From: Planctomycetota bacterium
GTDB lineage: Bacteria > Planctomycetota > GCA-002687715 > DRQF01
DNA: 5,417 nucleotides
NCBI GenBank assembly: GCA_015485455.1
Contig: WFTN01000528.1
Coordinates: 1 to 5,417 of the forward strand
Direction of reading: 5' to 3'
Position 1 is the first letter of the stretch. Every line of letters begins with the position of its first letter. Shown here piece by piece: positions 1 to 5,417 of this stretch. A model generated the notes under the pieces. It worked only from the letters and a program-made list of their open reading frames with translations, was not told where the DNA came from and did no database searches. The translations under genes were made by a program, and so were the position numbers.

Positions 1-1
1 G

Positions 2-1117
2 TATGAGACGGCCTTGGGCTTGGTGGACCACCTGGTGTCCGACTGCGTTGATGTACTTGGCCCCGAACATCCATGGACATTGAGTACACAGGAGGATAGA
101 GGAGTTTGCCTTTTGCATCTCGGACGCCAATCCGAGGCTTCGGCGATCCTTCAGGATCTCTTAGGTGATCGCGTTAAGGCAAGCGGGTGGGACAACCGTG
201 CGACAATCAAGACGGCGAGCTTGGCTCTCGCGGCACTCTTAGAATCAGGAAAGACCAAGAAAGCTTGGGAGCTTGGAAATAGGATTGCTCCGATTGCTGA
301 AAAAATATTCGGAGATAGGCACCAAGTTTCCTTGACAATCATGGCCAACAGGGCAAACAGCTTCATCAGAATGGGGCAGACAAAGCTGGCGTCAACGCTA
401 CTATCCAATGTATATGAGAAGAGGTTGGAGGCTTTCGGATGGGCACACCAAGATACGCGAAGTGCAGCCAAAAACCTCGGAATATTCCTCTCGAACATTG
501 GCAAAGTCGACGAAGCCAAACGGATGTTAGAAGTCGTGTATCAAAAGTGCGTGAAATTCCAGGGGCCCGACGATCCGACCGGCCTAACCGCGCTTGCCCA
601 TTTGGGAAGAATCCTGTCGATGCAAGGACGCCTCAAGGAAGGAGAAGAGAAAGTCAAGGCTGTCCTCACTCGGCAAATTCAATTGAACGGAAGCGATAGC
701 GCGGAAACTATCAGAACGAATTCAATGCTAGCCATGATCTACTGGCGGCAGGGAAATTTAGGGAAGGCGGAGGCAACCTTCAAAGAGACGATCGCCGGTC
801 TCCTCAAAAATATGGAAGCTTCCCACCCAGAAGCAATCAAGGCAAGAAGCAATTTGTGCGTAGTCATAGCAAATAGAGGGCGCTATCGAGAATCGCTGGA
901 AATCTACCATCAATTGCTCAATACTTGCGCGCAAGACTGGGGGCCTTCCCACACTCATACGAGGGCAGTCAAGAACAGCCTGCTGCAACTAGTTGTGGCC
1001 TGTGCTGCGGTGAAGATTGAAATGACAGAGCTCAAGAAGATCGTGAACATTGCCGGGCGAGCGTTAGGTACTGACCATCCCGCAGTTCTCAAACTCAAGA
1101 AGAAACTCGATGAATAG
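2..1117 (+). CDS. TPR-repeat protein (kinesin-light-chain type), 5' truncated by window edge
   Basis: The frame is open to the left edge (first codons read Y-E-T-A-L-G-L), so the true start lies outside the window and the TTG at 14 is only an internal codon. The visible 371 residues form a tetratricopeptide-repeat solenoid. Signature turns such as LGPEHPWTL and LGTDHPAVL recur every 42 residues: the turn glycine is at residues 20, 62, 104, 146, 188, 230, 314 and 356, with Glu at 272 in the seventh of nine units. Helix motifs of the NxAxxxxxxGRxxEA kind lie between them. The last unit is followed directly by a short charged tail (KLKKKLDE) and a TAG stop. TPR solenoids of this class are protein-protein interaction scaffolds. 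In bacteria they often form the C-terminal sensor or adaptor half of STAND/NB-ARC ATPases or Ser/Thr kinases, but the N-terminal half is not visible, so the function is open. No signal peptide or membrane segment is seen in this part. The gene converges on the restriction operon. Family call is firm; role unknown. Confidence 0.88.
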   Translation, partial: YETALGLVDHLVSDCVDVLGPEHPWTLSTQEDRGVCLLHLGRQSEASAILQDLLGDRVKASGWDNRATIKTASLALAALLESGKTKKAWELGNRIAPIAEKIFGDRHQVSLTIMANRANSFIRMGQTKLASTLLSNVYEKRLEAFGWAHQDTRSAAKNLGIFLSNIGKVDEAKRMLEVVYQKCVKFQGPDDPTGLTALAHLGRILSMQGRLKEGEEKVKAVLTRQIQLNGSDSAETIRTNSMLAMIYWRQGNLGKAEATFKETIAGLLKNMEASHPEAIKARSNLCVVIANRGRYRESLEIYHQLLNTCAQDWGPSHTHTRAVKNSLLQLVVACAAVKIEMTELKKIVNIAGRALGTDHPAVLKLKKKLDE

Positions 1118-1208
1118 GCCTCCCTTCGTCAGCAGTTTCAAGTGCAAATTGCAATCGGCATGGCTCAACGACAACAATGGGGCCAACTCGGGAAAAGCAA
1201 CCGGATGA

Positions 1209-1433
1209 CGGCGTTCCCACAGCCACCAGCGGAACGGAGATCTATGGGGTCAGCTTGGCCCCATCGACATCATTGACTCCCATGATTTTGGGTACGGAGC
1301 TTTAGGAGAATTCGTAGTGCCTAACATCACAAGGCAAAATGCTTTCCTCGCCGGGCAATTCGTTTACATCCAACTCTTCGAAATGAATCCCATCATCCGA
1401 GCTTCCAATGGACTACGCCTGACCTTCAATTGA
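1209..1433 (+). pseudogene. Possible remnant of the C-terminus of a secreted beta-sandwich protein
   Basis: The frame is open from just after a TGA (1206-1208) to a TGA at 1431-1433 and has no good start codon near its beginning; the first ATG is at 1383. From about 1260 on, the translation has real protein character: a hydrophobic segment GALGEFVVPNI, then LAGQFVYIQLFEMNP, then ASNGLRLTFN and a stop. From memory, the order 'V-P-N ... L-x-G-x-x-x-Y-x-Q ... A-S-N-G-L' immediately before the stop resembles the C-terminal module of many large secreted planctomycete proteins. The upstream part of such a gene is missing or frameshifted. Alternatives are chance or a short unrecognised peptide. The match is by eye only. 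Confidence 0.33.
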
Positions 1434-1500
1434 TTGGCGGGCTCACCCCTAAATCGCAATCAGCCATTCTGGGGTCACAGCGATGAGCCCCAATTGAAGG
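1423..1500. repeat. Long imperfect inverted repeat (17 paired bases, 6-base bulge)
   Basis: CCTTCAATTG (1423-1432) is the exact reverse complement of CAATTGAAGG (1491-1500), and GGGCTCA (1439-1445) is the exact reverse complement of TGAGCCC (1484-1490). The two right-hand blocks are adjacent, while the left-hand blocks are separated by six bases (1433-1438). This gives a 17-pair stem with one asymmetric bulge and a 38-base apical region, in which CCCC (1446-1449) can pair with GGGG (1471-1474). The element begins at the end of the putative coding remnant and overlaps its stop codon. Neither strand has a T-run after the stem, so it is not a classical intrinsic terminator. It could be a factor-independent 3'-end structure for the convergent transcripts, a small repeat element, or coincidence. 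Confidence 0.5.
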
Positions 1501-1655
1501 AGGTCTGGCTCGATGGTCGAACCGAACACTTTGGTGTCGATTCCCGTGGTATCCGCCAAACGGCCCTGCCCCATCGGGCGATGGAGGTGTTTGGTGGCAC
1601 ACGTACATCTTGGATATCAGAGCAATCTGAAGATCCCTAACCTTCTTGGATACTT

Positions 1656-3104
1656 CTAAGGTCGGTCGTCCAAGTCATCTTTTTGCAGCTCGAATGGGGA
1701 TGAATCCAATTCCCATAGTTCCACAGGTCTCTTGCGTACACCCATGCCGTGTTCAATGAGAAGTTCAACCAAGCGTTCGCCATTGATCAGCGTGATGGGC
1801 GCAGCACCAGGCTCAAATGCCGCCTTCTTGGTACCGCTGGCGAAATCACCTGTGGTAACGATTGTTCCCCTGACGGCACCGAATCTATGAAGGGAACCTC
1901 GAAGAGCATCCAGGACATGTCGCCCGATATTGTGGCTATGTCTCTTGGCTTGAATGACCTCTTTCACCGAGGTGATGCCCAGTTGTATGTGGCCGATAAC
2001 ATCAACCCCACCATCACCGCCGGGAGAAGTCACTTCAACATCCTCATACCCCATCTCTTCAAGGAGGTCTCTCACCAAGCCCTCAAAAGCATAGGGATCC
2101 ATGACAGACAATAACTCTCGAATGCTCTCCTTGATGCCTTTTTTCTGCTCCCGCAACAGATCATTGATCGTCTTCTCATCGTCATCGACAAGGTCTGCAA
2201 ATCCTGTTGACACCAAATAGCTCTGTGCCGATTCTGTCAGGCGGTATTCGATACCGTCCTTGACAACAAAGTCCCGTTCGCGGAGATTGCGCAGTCGTGC
2301 CTGTAGAGCAGAGCGAATAGACTTCTGAGACTGATACTTGCTAACACTCCGGGCGTAGTTCAACCAAGGTTCCATGAGTTCACCGGTGGCGATACTCTTG
2401 TTCTCCATGATCAAAATCATGATCTTTAAGACGCCCTCGTAATCATCAATATGCCTCACAACCTTTCCCTCTGGGAGTTCAAGGAAGTCTCTTCCTCTAT
2501 CCGTGAGTCGAAGCAATCCTCCAGAGTCTTCCTCAAGGAGACAATAGTTCCTGACGCTTAGCCATAGGCCAGTTGTATGCCGTGGATTGACCACATGCTC
2601 TGTACCCTGCCAGATGCGCAAGGCAAGATCCCGATGACCGCCAACAAGGCGCTCGTTAATCCAAGAATCTGGATCAGTCCAGTCAACGTTTTCTGTGACT
2701 GTTCCACGACCTTGGTGAATGGCCCCTCTCATCTTCGTCACCGCTTCGACCGCCACCCCATCAAGGACCTGGACAAATGCTCTAAGACCGGAATAGGAAG
2801 GGAAATGAGGAACGCGAATGCGAGAGGCGTTGGATGACTTGTCCGTTTCCTTCTCACTCTTAAGATTCCAAGAACGCAGGGCATAGGTGCTTGGCTTAAC
2901 TTTGATGAAACGCGACTCCGCTCCATTGCGCTTTTCCTCAACGGAAAGAACCGCATACATCGTTTGCGAAGGTGATTTTGCTTGAGTCTTGATGAGATTC
3001 TGATCAATTGCCTGTTGCGTCAATTCTCGAATGTGAAGAGGCTTGCCACCGTCGGCAAGTAATTTGGCAGCAGCATCGGCGAAACTCATTTTTTCATTGG
3101 TCAC
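1656..3104 (-). CDS. HARE-HTH / Mrr-type restriction endonuclease
   Basis: The 482-residue protein has a nuclease architecture. Residues about 4-76 match the HARE-HTH fold (SFADAAAKLL, then KPLHIRELTQQAI, then TMYAVLSVEEKR and FIKVKPSTYALR), a DNA-binding module often fused to restriction enzymes. Residues about 100-300 form a helical middle region with two possible winged-helix endings (LRLTDRGRDFLE near 198-209 and YRLTESAQSYL near 287-297). Residues about 330-452 are an Mrr catalytic domain of the PD-(D/E)XK superfamily: Glu341 in AFEGLVRDLL, GDGGVD with Asp368, and Gln385-Ala-Lys387 in IQAKRH, followed by TIVTTGDFASG. All expected catalytic residues are present, so it should cleave DNA; methylation dependence, known for Mrr, is inferred only. 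The start chosen is GTG at 3104, which overlaps the hsdS stop as GTGA and has AAGGA eight bases upstream. The ATG at 3089 lacks such a site. It is the last gene of the hsdM-hsdS operon and probably a cytoplasmic partner of it. Confidence 0.9.
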   Translation of the reverse strand: MTNEKMSFADAAAKLLADGGKPLHIRELTQQAIDQNLIKTQAKSPSQTMYAVLSVEEKRNGAESRFIKVKPSTYALRSWNLKSEKETDKSSNASRIRVPHFPSYSGLRAFVQVLDGVAVEAVTKMRGAIHQGRGTVTENVDWTDPDSWINERLVGGHRDLALRIWQGTEHVVNPRHTTGLWLSVRNYCLLEEDSGGLLRLTDRGRDFLELPEGKVVRHIDDYEGVLKIMILIMENKSIATGELMEPWLNYARSVSKYQSQKSIRSALQARLRNLRERDFVVKDGIEYRLTESAQSYLVSTGFADLVDDDEKTINDLLREQKKGIKESIRELLSVMDPYAFEGLVRDLLEEMGYEDVEVTSPGGDGGVDVIGHIQLGITSVKEVIQAKRHSHNIGRHVLDALRGSLHRFGAVRGTIVTTGDFASGTKKAAFEPGAAPITLINGERLVELLIEHGMGVRKRPVELWELDSSPFELQKDDLDDRP

Positions 3105-4612
3105 GATGCTGTTCCTTTTTTCTTGCGTGTTTTACGCTTAGGTTTTTCAGTTTTGGCTTGTTCGGCTTTGATGCGCTCCAAGAGAACAGATGCCGGTTCG
3201 TCGTTGGGATCTTGAGGGACGAGTTCGCCTCGGAATGCTTTGGCTAGGATGGATTCGTCGAGGTCACCTAACTTCGCCTGAATCTCTTTCACACTCTTCG
3301 TCACAGAGTCCCGAACCGACCAACAAACGCGGACCATTTGGACTATGGCTTTCTGTTCCTCCAAGGTCGGAACAGCAATTGTGTTTTCCTCCAGCGCACT
3401 CGGGCTAATATTCGGCTGCGCTCCTCCCCATGCTTGATTCAACACTTTGTGACTGATTCCTTCAACCGCCAGGCCGAGAAATACATCATCGACTACCGAA
3501 TCGCATCTTGGAAGAAATCGCCCAACACGTTGATTGAGCAAGGATGGCTCATCGCCTTCGTAGTATCCCAGTTTTCCGGTTGTCGCACCCGAAAGTCCCA
3601 TCAACAGATCACCCCCGTTTAACATGAATCGAATGTGCTTGCTCAAGAATGAATCAGGCAACCTGACTGTCTTCTCGCTGATAACTACCTTTCCATCACG
3701 AAGATCGCCAATACGAATGAGAGGAACACCATCGCTTGAGAAGTCACCACTCTTAAAAGCGTAGCCTCCCTCAACTCTTGCAATTGCTCCAAGAGTCAGC
3801 CTGCACCACCCCTCAGGCAGCTCAGGAAGATCGGTTGTGTCAACTGGGGTGGGTTCTTTGTACTTGTCTTTCCATTTGTCGTTCTTGGGGGTTTTGCCCT
3901 TGGCTTTCATTTTGGCGAGTTCGGATTCTTCCCAGCGGCGGCGGCGTTCGATGCGGATGCGTTCGAGGAGTTTGGTGGCGGGTTCCACATCGGGGTTCTT
4001 GGCCCGCCAGTGGGCGGTCAAGTCACCGCGAAAAGCAGAAGCCAGGACGGACTGACGAAACTTATCCAAGAGCGGCGGAATAGCCTCCAAGGCCTCCCGG
4101 GCCTTCTTGCTCCTGGCCTGAAGAGCTTCGATTTTGGCTACGATTCGGCGTTGTTCGTTTAGGGGGGGGAGTGCAAAGGGATGTTCCGCAAGCGTCCTAA
4201 AGCTGATTCTCGGAAGGTTGATGCCCTTTGAGTTCTGAACTGCGAATTCAACGACTTTCGGGTGAGATAGGAATCTCGCCAAGAAAGCCCTCTTGATGGC
4301 TGCCATGATCGGAAAAACAAGAATGTCTGTGGAACAAATCCCTTCAAAAGGCGGAATAACCACTTTATTCAGATATGGTCGTAGGCGGCCATAAAGCACA
4401 TCTCCCTGATGAAAGACGCTTATTGTACTCTTGACCGTTTGTGGGTCTCCCCAGCCAAGGATACGGCCTGTATGCGCCTGAATGTGCTTAAGGCTAAGGT
4501 AGTGATCCCCTTGATAATCCGACGGCTCAATTTTGTCGCTGCTCGGAGTTGCTATCGATCCCAAAGTTGTCAAAGCCCAACCAAGTGGCAGTTCTTTTTC
4601 GGAGAGATACAT
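3101..4612 (-). CDS. hsdS: Type I restriction-modification specificity subunit HsdS
   Basis: The 503-residue protein has the classic duplicated HsdS layout. TRD1 (about 8-148) opens with ELPLGW and ends at the conserved LPPLNEQ (148-154). It is followed by a helical conserved region with SAFRGDL (192-198) and LLERI (215-219), then a highly charged spacer (220-255, rich in Arg, Lys and Glu). TRD2 opens with ELPEGW near 266 and ends at VPTLEEQ (414-420), followed by KAFRGEL (458-464), LLERI (477-481) and a Lys/Arg-rich tail. The first two motif pairs are 266 residues apart, showing the internal duplication that lets one HsdS hold two HsdM. Each TRD reads one half of a bipartite DNA target; the target cannot be predicted by eye. 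Start: ATG at 4612 overlaps the hsdM stop (TGATG) and has GAGGG nine bases upstream; a TTG at 4615 would add one residue. A C8 run in the LPPL codons is a possible slippage site. Length is usual for the family. Confidence 0.95.
   Translation of the reverse strand: MYLSEKELPLGWALTTLGSIATPSSDKIEPSDYQGDHYLSLKHIQAHTGRILGWGDPQTVKSTISVFHQGDVLYGRLRPYLNKVVIPPFEGICSTDILVFPIMAAIKRAFLARFLSHPKVVEFAVQNSKGINLPRISFRTLAEHPFALPPLNEQRRIVAKIEALQARSKKAREALEAIPPLLDKFRQSVLASAFRGDLTAHWRAKNPDVEPATKLLERIRIERRRRWEESELAKMKAKGKTPKNDKWKDKYKEPTPVDTTDLPELPEGWCRLTLGAIARVEGGYAFKSGDFSSDGVPLIRIGDLRDGKVVISEKTVRLPDSFLSKHIRFMLNGGDLLMGLSGATTGKLGYYEGDEPSLLNQRVGRFLPRCDSVVDDVFLGLAVEGISHKVLNQAWGGAQPNISPSALEENTIAVPTLEEQKAIVQMVRVCWSVRDSVTKSVKEIQAKLGDLDESILAKAFRGELVPQDPNDEPASVLLERIKAEQAKTEKPKRKTRKKKGTAS
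3113..3117 (-). promoter_or_regulatory. Ribosome binding site of the Mrr-type gene
   Basis: AAGGA on the minus strand lies eight bases upstream of the GTG at 3104, inside the final codons of hsdS. It decides the start: the in-frame ATG five codons downstream (3089) has no comparable site. It fits translation coupled to termination of hsdS. Confidence 0.7.
4162..4169 (-). repeat. Homopolymer C8 tract inside hsdS (candidate slippage site)
   Basis: On the coding (minus) strand, eight C residues run from the third base of Leu148 through Pro149-Pro150 to the first base of Leu151 (CTC CCC CCC CTA), seen as G8 on the plus strand. It sits at the border between TRD1 and the first conserved helical region. 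With seven C's the reading becomes CTC CCC CCC TAA, an immediate stop. With nine C's the frame runs about 35 codons and ends at a TAA. The tract is seen directly; that it varies in length is inference. Confidence 0.6.
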
Positions 4613-5417
4613 CAAACATCGCCCTCGTCAAAATCAAGTGCCGCTTGCAATTCACTCATTTCAATTAACGCCATCTTGAGCAACTGAGTAATTTCCTCTG
4701 CAATCTCCCCTGGCTCACCAAGCTCCTCGCCATCACTGGCAGAATCATCCTTCAACCAGAAAATATCCAAGTTGTCTCCACGTTTGGCTATTTCAGCACG
4801 ACTGAAGACGCGAAAGCGTCCCTCTTCACCCAAGTCAGTCCGCTTCGAGCCGCCATTAACACTCTTGCCATAGGCCTTTTCAAAATCAGCAAAGTGTTCT
4901 CGGGTGAACGGTGTGCGTTTACCGAATGACGGCATATTGGTCCGCATGTCGTAGATCCACACATTCTTGGTGTTGCCTGTTTCTTTCTTGCCCCGTTGAA
5001 AGAATAAGACGTTGGTCTTCACGCCTTGGGCGTAGAATATGCCCGTTGGCAAACGAAGGATGGTGTGCAGGTTGCATTTATCCATCAGGTCCGCACGGAT
5101 CTTCTGGCCTGTGTTGTCTTCAAAGAGAACGTTGTCTGGCAAGACGACGGCGGCACGGCCACCTGGTTTGAGGCCACGGTAGATATGCTGAAGAAAGCAG
5201 AGTTGCTTGTTGGATGTCGGGAAGGTGAAATCGTCGCGGGTGGGCTGGCCACCACCTTTCTTAGTGCCAAAGGGTGGATTGGTGAGGATCACATCGGCCT
5301 TAGGCAAGTTGGCGCCCGTTTGCGTGAGTGAGTCGCCAAGCAACCAATCGCCTTCAATGCCGTGAAGCATGGCATTCATGAGAGCCAGGCGGTGCGTGTC
5401 AGGGACGAGCTCAACAC
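4612..5417 (-). CDS. hsdM: Type I restriction-modification DNA methyltransferase HsdM, 3' part
   Basis: The frame is open to the right window edge; upstream of the ATG at 5379 it still reads VELVPDTHRLAL, typical HsdM sequence, so that ATG is internal. The 267 visible residues are roughly the C-terminal half of a protein usually near 480-550 residues. The catalytic motif IV NPPF is at visible residues 46-49, preceded by LLGDSL. After it come FLQHIYRGLKPGGRAAVVLP and LPTGIFYAQGVKTNVLFF (122-139), both characteristic of N6-adenine methyltransferases of the HsdM family. The C-terminal part (VFSRAEIAKRGDNLDIFW, then an acidic linker and a helix) is the usual HsdS-contacting end. The S-adenosylmethionine-binding motif I lies outside the window, so intactness of the whole enzyme cannot be judged. 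The enzyme methylates adenine in the target chosen by HsdS. The TGA stop overlaps the hsdS ATG by one base. Confidence 0.95.
   Translation of the reverse strand, partial: VELVPDTHRLALMNAMLHGIEGDWLLGDSLTQTGANLPKADVILTNPPFGTKKGGGQPTRDDFTFPTSNKQLCFLQHIYRGLKPGGRAAVVLPDNVLFEDNTGQKIRADLMDKCNLHTILRLPTGIFYAQGVKTNVLFFQRGKKETGNTKNVWIYDMRTNMPSFGKRTPFTREHFADFEKAYGKSVNGGSKRTDLGEEGRFRVFSRAEIAKRGDNLDIFWLKDDSASDGEELGEPGEIAEEITQLLKMALIEMSELQAALDFDEGDV
4622..4626 (-). promoter_or_regulatory. Ribosome binding site of hsdS
   Basis: GAGGG on the minus strand lies nine bases before the ATG at 4612, inside the last codons of hsdM. The spacing favours this ATG over the adjacent TTG at 4615 (six bases) and over an out-of-frame ATG at 4619. 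Confidence 0.6.

Larger units (their letters stand above)
1118..1655. other. Convergent intergenic region without an intact gene
   Basis: This stretch of about 540 bases separates the TPR gene from the convergent restriction operon. None of the short open frames looks like a gene. A 32-codon frame from the ATG at 1110 (overlapping the TPR stop) ends at the TGA at 1206-1208. A 68-codon plus-strand frame at 1434-1640 and a 60-codon minus-strand frame at 1426-1608 overlap each other and have no recognisable motif. The region holds a possible decayed C-terminal coding fragment (1209-1433) and a long imperfect inverted repeat (1423-1500). I see no convincing intrinsic terminator with a T-tract, no tRNA and no CRISPR-like repeats. 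Confidence 0.6.

Noticed and set aside
1110..1208. 32-codon frame starting at an ATG that overlaps the TPR stop
   Set aside because: The ribosome site is weak, no motif is seen, and it is short. It is in the same frame as the 1209-1433 fragment, so it may be part of the same decayed region, but it cannot be supported as a gene.
1244..1264. ATGGGG/CCCCAT inverted repeat as a terminator after the TPR gene
   Set aside because: It has only six pairs and no following T-run, and lies inside the possible coding remnant.
1319..1325. GCCTAAC, matching the RYYYAAC consensus of an integron attC end
   Set aside because: No partner GTTRRRY box at suitable distance forms an attC-like structure, and the neighbouring inverted repeat does not carry these boxes at its ends.
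1434..1640. 68-codon plus-strand frame, and the 60-codon minus-strand frame at 1426-1608 overlapping it
   Set aside because: Both have biased, motif-free translations. The plus frame begins with TTG right after a stop and without a ribosome site, and the two overlap each other and the inverted repeat.
1645..1674. CTTGGA/TCCAAG inverted repeat spanning the nuclease stop
   Set aside because: Six pairs with an 18-base gap and no T-tract; probably chance.
3087..3089. ATG at 3089 as the start of the Mrr-type gene
   Set aside because: It lacks a ribosome site, whereas the GTG at 3104 has AAGGA at eight bases and a GTGA overlap with hsdS. It remains possible because HARE domains often begin with MSFADAA.
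3008..3622. Plus-strand open frames opposite hsdS and the nuclease gene (several between 3008 and 4083)
   Set aside because: They lie antisense to strongly supported hsdS and nuclease frames and show no domain motifs.
5377..5379. ATG at 5379 as the start of a short methyltransferase
   Set aside because: The frame continues upstream with typical HsdM sequence (ELVPDTHRLAL), so this is an internal methionine of a gene cut by the window edge.

Overview
The window holds the downstream part of a type I restriction-modification operon on the minus strand, facing a TPR-repeat gene on the plus strand. A stretch of about 540 bases with no intact gene separates them. I cannot name the organism. The large exact-42-residue TPR protein of the kinesin-light-chain type, and a decayed fragment resembling the C-terminal beta-sandwich module of large secreted planctomycete proteins, hint at Planctomycetota or a similar large-genome environmental bacterium. 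This is a weak inference; base composition looks near 50% GC.

Layout: (1) Bases 2-1117 (+) carry the 3' part of a gene for a TPR solenoid whose start lies left of the window. (2) Bases 1118-1655 contain no credible intact gene. They include a possible gene remnant (1209-1433) and a long imperfect inverted repeat (1423-1500). (3) Bases 5417-1656 (-) hold three tightly packed genes read right to left: hsdM (5' end outside the window), hsdS, and a gene for a HARE-HTH plus Mrr-type nuclease. hsdM and hsdS overlap as TGATG, and hsdS and the nuclease gene overlap as GTGA, so the three are very probably co-transcribed and translationally coupled.

How the genes work together: HsdM (N6-adenine methyltransferase) and HsdS (two target-recognition domains) should form a sequence-specific DNA methyltransferase. 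The third protein keeps a complete Mrr catalytic signature behind an N-terminal HARE-HTH domain and a middle region that may hold winged helices, so it is probably an active DNA-cleaving enzyme attached to the modification module. No HsdR translocase is in the window; it may lie beyond base 5417 or elsewhere.

The observation most worth following is a run of eight C residues in hsdS, exactly where TRD1 meets the conserved LPPLNEQ segment. Losing one C creates an immediate stop codon, and gaining one C leads to a stop about 35 codons on. The run could therefore act as a contingency (phase-variation) switch for HsdS, and through translational coupling might also reduce the downstream nuclease.
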